Assembly (NCBI GenBank): GCA_963576725.1
Contig: OY755239.1
Coordinates: 54,626,140-54,690,139 of the forward strand
Length of the DNA: 64,000 nt
Direction: 5' to 3'
Source: Azorinus chamasolen
Taxonomy: Eukaryota; Mollusca; Bivalvia; Cardiida; Solecurtidae
The notes below the pieces were generated by a model. The model saw nothing but the letters and a program-made list of their open reading frames with translations. It did not search any database and was not told the origin of the DNA. Of this stretch, positions 49,701 to 61,700 are shown in pieces. Both the position numbers and the translations under genes were made by a program. How positions within the stretch are numbered: position 1 is the first letter of the stretch; every line of letters starts with the position of its first letter.

Positions 49701-52700
49701 GCAACAGTTGCCATGTAAGCTCTGTATCCAGTAGAACTTAGGCGGTCAGGGTGGATCAAGTCAGGGTGGATCAAGTCGGCACTGTACTCCTCTGTGATGT
49801 CTTTTAAACATTGCCATGCACTGAAAACCTCATGCCCTGTTAATATAGGTAGACATTGATGGTCTTAATTCAAGATGCCAAACAAGGAAAGCTACTTTTC
49901 AGGAGAAGCAAAACAAATGTTTTATTTGAAAAAGTTTACACAACACAATGTGGCTCAATATCATATAATATTCTGAGACCTTGTTCACATATATATCTTT
50001 TCAAGTTCAACTTGGAGTAGAAGCGTGCAATCTGCATGTAAAAACTACTCGAACATGAAATGTGTTTCCTAAGACCTGTCATTTACTGAATTTATATAAG
50101 TATCTTTGCAAAACATGTTTCGTTGTCATTGTTTTCTTCAATCTGATGTGTGGTGGTGCAATCTTATTTGATATGCCATACCATGTGATTTTGTCGCATA
50201 TGCAAACAGAGTATACCCTGATATAGGAGCTGCCTCATCAGGGTATACTCTGGTTATAACATATTGTAGAAACAAGTCTTTGCTACAATTTTGGCAAAAA
50301 GTCCCATCACATTAAGTTAATATTAATAAACAAGAGGGTTCCGTGTAACCTGTGTGTCACCTGCCAACAGCGTATTAGAATAGAAACAGCTTGATGGATA
50401 AAGCCTGACATGTGACGCGAGACGGACAGACAATGGGGATGATCCCCAAGTGTTGCCTTTGCTTAAGCAGGTGACACAAAAAGGATATTTGAACACTATA
50501 TTTCCTGTCACTTTGACCTATAAATATGAAAATACAACATACTACATGTATTTCCAAAACTGTTCTAAAGTGGGTGGGTGAATGAGAGTGTGTACACTCT
50601 ATTTCAGCATGACTGGCCATAGAAAATAATAAATTTGTTCACTTACCACTGTTTCCAAACAGGTAAGGGTTATCTGGTTTCACACTTCCCCGTGCCCGCA
50701 CATATGGGTCCGATATGTACTGCATTGCCTCAGATACATCTTGTGGTATCAACACTGGTACTCTTTTACCACGCTAAAATGTTAATGTTCAAATCAATGC
50801 TCACAGATTTTCACAAATCATCATGCCGCAATGTTTGTTATAAATTATGATAAATTTCAACTTTGCAAAGGACCGTTAGCAGATGTTATATACCAAATAT
50901 CAGACCTCTAGGCCTTGTGGCTTCAGAACTTGTTTTGAAATATATAAATATTTCTTCTTTTTTTAAATTTTTTGTCCATTTTTAAACGCAAGTGATTTAA
51001 TTTGGAAAAAGATTGGATTAATAATAATAAAAAAGGAACATAAAAAAAATGTTGTAACCCTGTAAGCAGTTTAGGAATTGTTTTAAGGACTTTTTTAAAA
51101 CAATGACATGATGCACAACAGAATAGGTGACAGACACAGCAAAAAGCTCATCCTAAACATGTTGCCCTAGAGTGAGTTATGGGTCACATGGCTATAGAAT
51201 TGAAAACTTGCACAAATTACATACTATTTTAATACTCTCAGCGTGCTGTATCCACTGACCAGGAAGAAGACATCTCGCACACTGCTTTAAAAAATTCTAC
51301 GACATTGTGTAACAGGGTCAAAAAATATACAGCCAGACAAAGAAATCTGTAACAATGTCCTACAATCTCTGTGACAGTTTCCAATTTTATTTGACAATGG
51401 CCCATGGCTGTGGGTTTTCCAGTCATAGTGTATCATATTTTATAGAGCCGTGTGTACCTTTCCTCTTATCCACATGAGTTCTTGTTTGTCCAGGAGATAT
51501 TTTTCTAGTGTGGATAACTTTCCAAGTAGGGCTTCTTCAACATCATCCACCTTTTTTGTCCTATTATGATACATTGCCAGACTGAAAAATAAGTACAACT
51601 GTATTTCAATACTTAAGGTATATCACCCCTAATAAAGATCAGCAAATGTCGACAAATTTCGGTGGGCGCCGATAATAACCGAAGGATCTACGGACGCCAC
51701 TCAGTGATTTTCGCGAATATCCTCGACATTCGCGGAAATCGCAGAGCAACGTCCATAAACTCATCGCACGTTGTCGGAATTGGCAATGTTTACAGACTTT
51801 TATTAGGGGTTATATACCTAAAATGATGTTATAAAGATTCAATTAATCATGAAGCAGGGTATTGTTTCAATCTTTATAATGAAAAATAAATCTTTATAAC
51901 CAGCTTGTGAAATTCAGATTTAAAGCACTAGCCCAAATTCTTATACATGTACATGTAAATAAATAGGATAATTTCTGAATAGCATCTGCCCACTATATAA
52001 AATTTGAAATTCACTGGATCTCAAAACCTAAGTGCAAGTCTGCAATCAAGCAAAAATGTTCACGTGCATGGCAAGGCTTTGTCCAAATACGTATGCAAAA
52101 TCTCAAGAAACATGTAAGTTATGAGGAATTTTCAAAAGTTAATTGTTAACTTCAAAACCTAAACGCAAAGTTTGAGGTCACGGTCAAGGGGGTAAAATTT
52201 GCACATGTGAGGAAAGGCCTTGTCCATACGAGCAGGTATACCATATATCAAAGCTATACTTCAAGGAACATAGAGGTTATAAGCATTTTTTGAAATCTAA
52301 AGCCCTAATTTTATCACCACACAATCTGACAACAAATAAGATCCTCATAGACCTCCAGTGTAAATTTATAAATTTCACCAAGTCAGCAAAGTTTTAGTTG
52401 GGCAAAATTTACAATGGAATTCTATAGGGATTTTGTTTGTTTGTTTACAAATTACCTTAAATTTGATCACAAGTAAGGGCATTTTTGCTGAAACCATTGA
52501 GGTTACAGCTATTTTGGGGGGGGACCTGTTCCCAATTGAAAACAAGGGCTTTTTTCCCAAAATGAGCATTTCACGACACCATTTTTTCCCTAAATGAGCT
52601 TTTCACGACTTAATTTTTTCCCAAAATTAAGTATTTTACGTCGTTTTAAGGCATATTTTTCCCAATTGGAGGGGTACCAACTCATTCCCAAAGTGGTGAT

Positions 52701-55700
52701 AAAAAAACACTGGGTTAGTTTGAGTTGGAACAGACAAAACACCTTTTTTTTTACTGTAAAATGAAGTGGAACGGACAATAACAATGGCATAGTCATAAAA
52801 CTTACGTCAGTGCCTGAATCTCCCCACTTCTTCTACGATTGTAGACCATCAAGCGTGGTAGTACAGTTTTTGCTGCTTTGGTGTACTGAGTCTTGTCACT
52901 CAAGTCTAGATCTAGGACTGACACCTGCAAATTCACGGCAACTGTCTGTATGTCTTTTGGATGTGGAAGCTGCCTCCGGTTGTCGAAATGCCGTGTTTTG
53001 ACAACACTGTGGGCGAGCTTGCTTACTTTCGTAGACCACTGTAGCTTAAATTCAACAGTTGCAAAAAGTCTGAGGCTTCAGACTTTCCAACTTCATCTCC
53101 ATTTTTAATGCAGTATGCATATTTTAGCCCCGCTAACCTGGTCAGATCATATCCAACTTTAAGGGCCACACTTGGATGCTTCAGATCATCGCCTTCATCT
53201 GGTTGACAGAGTAGCAATGTCATGTCAACAGCGGTGTCAAATTTGTCTGGCCTCAGGAAGTCGGACATGGTCATGCTTGGGTCATCAAGTTTTTTTCTGG
53301 CTTCTATCAGAAGACGTGCAGCTAAACGCATGTGAAATGAACTTGTACGATATTTTGTCAGTTTGTTGTCTACACTCTTGGCTAGCCAAACATCTCCTAA
53401 TTGTGCCACAAGAGCATCAGTTTGAGCAACCGCAGATATTGGATCATTTCTCATTATTCCAAATACTTTTTGTTTCAATGTAGAGGATACAGAATCGGTT
53501 GCACATTGCAACATTGTTTTCATCTGCATTTTAATGATACTTTTTTTCAAACGACAGCCACTCTCGTCTGACTTTGGGCAGTTTTTTTGATGCTGTGCAA
53601 TGTTTGAATTAGTATTTATCCATAAGAGACATTTTGGACAAGGACCAAAGTGCTTATACTGGAAGTCTTTTTCACATGATTTTCGATTCACCAGAAGCTC
53701 CCCTTTTTTGCTCTTTATCACCTTTACATTGTGAATATTGTCACCTTCATTGCGAATAATATCTTGTGACTGCCGAATTTGTTTTTTTAGCTTGGGGTTT
53801 TCCGGGTTTTTTGCCAATTCTGCTTTCAATTTCAGCAACATTGCAACATCCTTTTCATTGCGGTGTTTATTCTCTAGATGGCTTTGAATGTGAGTGAAGA
53901 GGTTGTTACAATATCTACACGCATGTGCAGTATCGTATGGTCTTTCAGTCTCTTTCGTGTGATTGCCTTTACCTCGATTCGTCTTAACAAATCGTTTAAT
54001 GAAAATGCCAGGCTCAACTTTGTCACGTAATATACTTTCTTCACCCAACCCGCGATCTTGAGGGGTAGTTTGATCTTCATCTTTATCCACCTTTTGTAAT
54101 CCTTTCATCTCTTCTGCCATTTCTTCAACAAACATGTTCAAGTCTATATCATCATCGATGGCCTCTGCAAGTTGACATGTATCTTCAGTTTCATCACCAG
54201 ACTTTTTTTTCTGACTCTCAAGAGTTCCACCAGACAACACTGAGCCGAAATAGGCACCTTCTGGTGACTTTTCCCTTTTCTTGTTTCTATCTTCCTCTTT
54301 ATCTGAGTATTCAGTTTCACTGTCAGTACTTGGAATGTAGTCAGGATCTAAATCATCATCATCTATCTCTGCAAGTGGGTGAGTTTCTTCAGTTTTTTTC
54401 TGACTCTCAAGAATTCCACCAGACAATACTGTGTCGCATAACACGCCTTCTGGTGATTTTTCCCTTTTCTTGTTTCTATCTTTCTCTTCATCAGAGGATT
54501 CAGTTTCACTATCAGTACTTGGATCAGTGTTGGCACAGCCAGAATCCACCTTTTGTAATCCTTTCATCTCTTCTGCCATTTCTTCAACAAACATGTTCAA
54601 GTCTATATCATCATCCATGGCCTCTGCAAGTTGACATGTATCTTCAGTTTCATCACCAGACTTTTTTTTCTGACTCTCAAGAGTTCCACCAGACAACACT
54701 GAGCCGAAATAGGCACCTTCTGGTGACTTTTCCCTTTTCTTGTTTCTATCTTCCTCTTTATCTGAGTATTCAGTTTCACTGTCAGTACTTGGATCAGTGT
54801 TGGCACAGCCAGAATCCACATTTTGTAATCCTTTCATCTCTTCTGCCATTTCTTCAACAAACATGTTCAAGTCTATATCATCATCCATGGCCTCTGCAAG
54901 TTGACATGTATCTTCAGTTTCATCACCAGAATTTTTTTTCTGACTCTCAAGAGTTCCACCAGACAACACTGAGCCGAAATAGGCACCTTCTGGTGACTTT
55001 TCCCTTTTCTTGTTTCTATCTTTCTCTTTATCAGAGGATTCAATTTCACTATCAGTACTTGGATCAGTGTTGGCACAGCCAGAATCCACATATTGTAATC
55101 CTTGCATCTCTTTTGTTTTTTGTTCAACAATTTGATGTGTTTCTTCAGTTTCATCACAAGATTTTATTTTCTCAGTCTCTAGAGTTCCACCAGTACTTGG
55201 AATAGGGTCAAAATCCGTGTTGGAAGAGCCACTTGAAAGATTCTTTATATGGTCAATGTCTTTTTTCAATTCTTTTAGTGCATTGCTCCTTTTTTTCTTT
55301 TGAAGGATTCCTGAAAAGATATAAACAATTTTATACTGAAAGACATTTTGTATAATAAGCTACGAGACCTTTGAAGTTTCAACAAGAGGGTCATGCAGCA
55401 TTTTAATCAGGTTCAATTTATGTGGAAGAATGAGTTGCCCTTTAATAAATTGATATTGAAATCGCCCCTTGTTATGACAAGTTAAGGACACAAAACGCAT
55501 TGAAAGTCAACACTCAAATTTTCTTTTTGTGAAAGAATGAGTTAAAGGGCCACTGGCCCTTTAGTATATATATACCAAGTTATAGTCTACTTTCAGTCCG
55601 AATGACCGCTCAGCCGACTGTACATTAACTCCCCTGATCATTGAGCCATCTTGAGCCTACAATATTGAGCACTGCTAACATATGGCGCAATCAAATGCAG

Positions 55701-58700
55701 CCGCAGTACCTGCTCAGACCCTTCACAGGTACCAATTTTAACCCCTAGGTGGAGAGCGCTGGTCCGGCGGGGGATCGAACTCACGACCCCTGATACCGTA
55801 GTCTAATGTGTTACCACTAGACTACTGCCCCTTGTTATGACAAGTGAAGGACTAAAAAAACACCCTTTTAGTAAAGACTAAAATTTTCTTCTTGTGGAAG
55901 AATGAGTTAAAGGGCCACTGGCCCTTTAATAAATTGATATTGAAATGGCCCCTTGTTATGACAAGTCAAGGACAAAAAACACATTGAAATTTTCTTTTTG
56001 TGGAAGAATGAGTTAAAGGGCCAGTGGCCCTTTAATAAACTGATATTGAAATGGCCCCTTGTTTTGACAGGTGAAGGACTAAAAAACGCATTGAAAGTCA
56101 ACACTCAAATTTTCTTTTTGTGAAAGAATGAGTTAAAGGGCCACTGGCCCTTTAGTATATATATACCAAGTTATAGTCTACTTTCAGTCCGAATGACCGC
56201 TCGACCGACTGTACATTAACTCCCCTGATCATTGAGCCATCTTGAGTCTACAATATTGAGCACTGCCAACATATGGCGCAATCAAATGCAGCCGCAGTAC
56301 CTGCTCAGACCCTTCACAGGTACCAATTTTAACCCCTAGGTGGAGAGCGCTGGTCCGGCGGGGGATCGAACTCACGACCCCTGATACCGTAGTCTAATGT
56401 GTTACCACTGGACTACTGCCCCTTGTTATGACAAGTGAAGGACTAAAAAAACACCCTTTTAGTAAAGACTAAAATTTTCTTCTTGAGGAAGAATGAGTTA
56501 AAGGGCCACTGGCCCTTTAATAAATTGATATTGAAATGGCCCCTTGTTATGACAAGTTAAGGACAAAAAACACATTGAAAGTCAACACTAAAATTTTCTT
56601 TTTGTGGAAGAATGAGTTAAAGGGCCACTGGCCCTTTAATAAACTGATATTGAAATGGCCCCTTGTTTTGACAAGTGAAGGACTTTTTAGTAACTAAAAT
56701 TTTCTTTATTTCGAAAAATGAGGTAAAGGGCCAGTGGCCCTTTAATAAATTGATATTGAAATGGCCCCTTGTTTATGATGACAAGTTAAGAACAAAAAAT
56801 TTCTTGAAAGTCAATATTAAAATTTTCTTATAATATGTGGAAGAATGAGTTAAAGGGGCAGTGGCCCTTAAATAAATTGATATTGAAATGGCCCCTTTTT
56901 ATGACAAGTGAAGGACAAAAAACGCCTATTCAGTCAACACTAAAATTTTCTTTATGTTGATATTGAGTTGGGTTTTACAGCAGTGCTAAATAGCTCATAT
57001 AGTGCCAACTAGGAGAAAAGTTTCTGAATCCACATCCAATTTACATCCAGGTAAAATATGGTACATGTATATGTATTCTGAAACTTAACACCTACTGGAG
57101 ATTCAGAGGTACAGAAAATCCAGTCACTCCTTAAATGTATCAAAGTGATGAAGAGTAACATATATGTTTCTTTAAAGCCAAAGTTTCCATAGGGTAGGTG
57201 GAGCAGATTATCTAATTATCACAATGGTTTCAAAAACAGACTTTTACCTTGAAACTTGTTCCAGTAACTTTCCACTGATGATAATGCAAATGGGACAGTG
57301 TTTGCCTTCTTTACTCTCAGTCTGGAAACAAAAGGTCAGAATTATAGTAAACAATTAAATAAGACAGTAACAAACAAAATGTTTGTTTCCTGTTACGCCT
57401 TACTTTACCAAAAACAAGATGAATTTGTGAAACACAGCTATGCCCCCATTACCTACTTTTGATTTTAACCTTCGACTTTGAAGGATCACCTTGCCCTTGA
57501 CATGTCACCACTGGAAATAAGCGGTACCATGAGATGCACATTCTCGCTAAATAAAGTTGCTATCTGCAGTTGTTCAAAAGTTGTGGCAAATTTTAAAGAA
57601 TTTGACCATTGACCTTGATGGATGACCTTGACATGTCACCACTATAAATGTTCAGCTGTATGAGATACACATGCGTGCATGTCAAATATGAAGTATTCGT
57701 ATCAATTGGTTGAAAAGTTATAGTCGTCTTTAATCATAGATTTTGACCTATATATTTGACCTTTGACCTTGAAGGATAACCTTGACGTTTCACAACATAA
57801 AATGTGTGACTCGATGAGATACACATTCAGGGGTGTAAAAATCTTTCAAAAGCTACTCGCCCTGTAGGACTAGTAGCTATTGTAATCCACTCGCCCTTCT
57901 GCAACGTTTGCTTGTCCGTGAATTTTCATATATAATTCATATGTACTAAAACTTTCACAATTTTCTTATTTATTTATCTTAATTCGAAAATGTCAACTTA
58001 TAGAAACATACTGTTTAACTCTTTCAATTCTTGTGATCGTTTCGACATCCCTGCTTAAACGCCGCTATTTTACTCCGAATAATGACTGTAAGATAGTTTT
58101 GTTAGTTTGTTTACATTTTGACATGTAGCGGGAAAACTAACGGTGCTTCCGGTTTTTTCGGCATGTAAAATTTTGACTCGTTCAAATTAGGTTGAAGCTT
58201 TATATTAAGAAATGTTCGCAGTTTGACGGATGATTGAACAATAAAATACGTTATGACACTGTTATTCAAATAAATATTTGATCCACCTCTCGATACTTTC
58301 AACACAATTAAACCTTTTTGGGCCGAAACTTTCGTACTTTAAATAAAGAAGAAACAAGCAGGTGCCCGTGAATCGGAATGCCTCTAACTTCGTCGTCGAT
58401 AATAGTGAAATATACAACATTGTAGAAAATGTGTCGTTGATGTTGACACACGCGGAGAACTTCAGCCGTTTTCATTTGCACTCTAATTACACTGCGCAAA
58501 GTTAATAGTTAGAAAAATACCAGACCAAAAGATCCATTCGCCATGAAGGTCGAGTATATATTTGAAAGCACTCACCCGACTTCAAAACCTACTCGCATTG
58601 GCGAGCGGGCGAGTGGAATTTTACACCCCTGCACATGCATGCAAAATATTAACCTACAGAGAGGGCAAAAACAATATTCCCCCAGTATAGACTGGGGACC

Positions 58701-61700
58701 ATAAAAAGGTTACCAAATAAGTTGCTAAAGCATTCAGGATTAGAACATTTTGTCAAGTCAAACCAAAGACACTAAATTGATGTGTACAGCTAAGTTACAG
58801 AGTACTCGGCTCTCAGTAATACCCATAACCACTCTACATGTATAAAGCATTGATCATTTGATCACAAGTTTCTATATTTATTTCATTCTATTTTGAAAGG
58901 ACTGAAATTGTACTTACACTGCATTGTCACTTTTGATGTAAACATTTATGTATTCACCATCACTCTGCATCACACTGCCAGGCCACATCACATTAGCAGG
59001 AATGCCCTGGCACCTTTTCACCCAGACAAATTTCTGCAAAAGAGTAAAAGGAATTAGCCTATAAGTCACAATATGCCGCTAACAGGATAACAGCCAAGGT
59101 TTATTTTGGACACTTCTCAAATTGTGTTTTACATGGAGCTATGGTTTTGGTTAGGAGGCCTCCATATTGCAGGCTCAGCACCTCCGTCTTCAAATCTTGT
59201 GGTTTAAGAGGCATAGCGAGGAACTGAAACCTAGCCTGTCACTTTATACTGACACAGACAAAGCAGTCTTATTGCTAGCCCTTAAGCCCGGAGTGCTAGG
59301 GAGGGAAGCCCATACTACCAATTTTAAAATCTTTGATGTGAATCGGCAGGGGATCAAATCCACAACCTACTTATCCTGCAGTGAGCTCTCTTCCTCAAGG
59401 ATATGTAGGACGGTAGAAGATCGGATAACTTTTGAGCTTTTCTTTACCTATACTAAGCTGTTTGCATTCTGTTCTACAGATGTGATTGGCAGACTAAGAG
59501 TTACATATAGAGGATAACTTGGTTTTTTTCAGTATATGATTTAATTCAATCCATTGAGTGAACATCTGACGTTATATTTTCACAATTGGCGAAGCCAGGA
59601 GTGAAAATATAACAGTCTAATGTTCACGAAATGGATTGAATTCGATCTTATACTGAAAAAATACAGTTATTCTATTTATTTATGCTTTTAAGCCACTTTT
59701 TAAACAAAAAGGGGAGCCCTATGGGGAAAATTCATAAAAGAAGCACGCGCGACGAAACAGTGAAATTATCAAGTGATAAACCACTGCTATTTCCTAGTAA
59801 TCCACCAAAAAGCATAAACAAGTTTCCGTAATTGTTAAAAAACTACGGACACTGAGTTCTGACTGGGTTTGTTTTATTTTATTAAATACAGTGGCGCAAT
59901 TCCTTTTTCAAAATACGATATTATGTACAATAAAGCATGTGTCAAATGTTTTGAAAATGATGTAGCGTTTGATAATCAGGTATTATCATCACTTGAAAAT
60001 GTTCAAAGTCCACATAAGGGGAGATAACTCCATAAATATAGGTCACAGGGTTACGGGCCCTGCCAATATGCAATGCAAGCATGCTGCATTCAGCAGTCAC
60101 CTGTTGGAATATTTCAATTTAAGTCACTTGGTTTTTGGGGGGTTTCATGAGGTTTTACTGTACCTTGAATTTCTGTGGGTTTTCCATGAGGGTGGTCTCA
60201 GCATCTGTGAGTGAGTCTTCAGTGTTGCCAACTTGGAAGTGGCGCTTGGAGCGTAACAAGGGACATTGCTGGTAGTCTGGCTTCATCTCTAGGGCCTGAA
60301 ACACAACATTATCATCTATCAAATAAAAAAATAATAGATAGCAAACCGATTGACAGTTTCAGAGGTAACCAATCAATACACACCTTCTGAGAGGTTTGGA
60401 TGATGCCATAGTAAAACATGTCCAGTAAAAATATTGAGTCGCCTATAAGTGACCAATACCGGTATTGTGTTGTTAAAAGTTGACCAAACTGCAAGAAAAG
60501 TATCTCATTTTTTCATGAAACATTAATTAATTAATTTGTGGCAGTGAAACGCCCAGAAAAGTCTTTTTTGGAGGTCTGTGGTGCGTTTCATTTTTCGAGG
60601 TTTGTGGTTTTTGGTTTGTGGTTTTGGGTATTTCGTGCGACCCATTTTGGAGAAAGTCAAATTAATATTCCCCAGCAAAACAGGTTGATTTCTTTGAATT
60701 AAGACTTTAATCAGTTCAAATAAATTTTATTTGTACTAAAATAAGCTGTTTCTATGTGTAACGAGGAACATCGAAATTGGTCACTCGAGGATATTTTAAC
60801 AGAAATTTACCGGAGAAAAAAAAAGATATATTTCCGGATGTCAGAAGTGTCCGTTTCATCTGTTTTTGTAATAAGCCCCGAGATTATCAGAAAGCCTGAG
60901 AATACGAGTTTTTGCGATACTTTGTAGATCAAAATTGATTCCTGCATTTTTTTTAATTTGTTTATCATGAGTATGGTTGGTAAATCTAGAGGGAATCCTG
61001 CTTGCTGATGGTTTGGCACACAACGTTTACAGTAACTGTATTAACTTTAGTTATTTACCAATGCGCAGTGCATCAAATTTAACAAATCGTGCATGTTTAT
61101 TTTCCTCGATTTCCGATGGAAGCCATTTTGGATACGGCGCATGCGCAGTTGTGGACTTATTTTTCGCCCAAATATATTTCAACCCCATATTAACAAACAA
61201 AAATTCCCAAATCGAAGCAACCTGATTTAAGATTAAAAAGGTGAAAGTGATGATCGAAACAAAATTCATATACACTATAAAATGTTTCTTACGTTCTTTT
61301 CAGGTGTAGATCTATCTTGATTTTGAACAATTCAATAAAATGGCTGGAAATATACACCACGTGATTCCAGTCCATCTCGACATATTACAAACAATCCATA
61401 ATATTTGAAAACGATCAAATAACCGTTGTTGTATCTTTTAATCCTAAAATCTTGTGTGTATCGGACGGGAATGATATCAATGGCGTGAATCAAATCTATA
61501 TCTCTTAGCACTAAGAGTGCAGAACACTTGCAAAATGAGGCTGCCGCCATGATCGCCATGCACAACTTCACAAGTCTGAAAAATCGGACATAAGGGGCCG
61601 TTTTTAATCCATAAAAAGATTACCGAATGGCAAATTTTGAGCTACAACATATACACATATATACAAAAGAAGTGAAAAATGACAATCTTACTGCATCAGT

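Larger units (their letters stand above)
55381..56950. repeat. 118-bp tandem array in intron 4, with SINEs
   Basis: About ten units contain AAGGGCCACTGGCCCTTTA (itself a palindrome), AAATTGATATTGAAATGGCC, CCTTGTTATGACAAGT and AAAATTTTCTTTTTGTGGAA. Two SINEs lie in it at equivalent places. An AACAAGAG start is at 55381. Confidence 0.8.

Noticed and set aside
53020..53035. Splice donor (AAAGTAAGC) ending exon 5 early and removing the frameshift
   Set aside because: The downstream sequence continues the protein family pattern directly and reaches a better donor (GTAAGT at 52805); no matching acceptor is needed or seen.
54177..55205. 342-codon frame on the + strand
   Set aside because: Antisense shadow of the acidic repeats of exon 5, which has splice borders and domains on the minus strand.
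59167..59517. 116-codon frame inside intron 2
   Set aside because: No motif, no splice or promoter context, and on the opposite strand to the gene.
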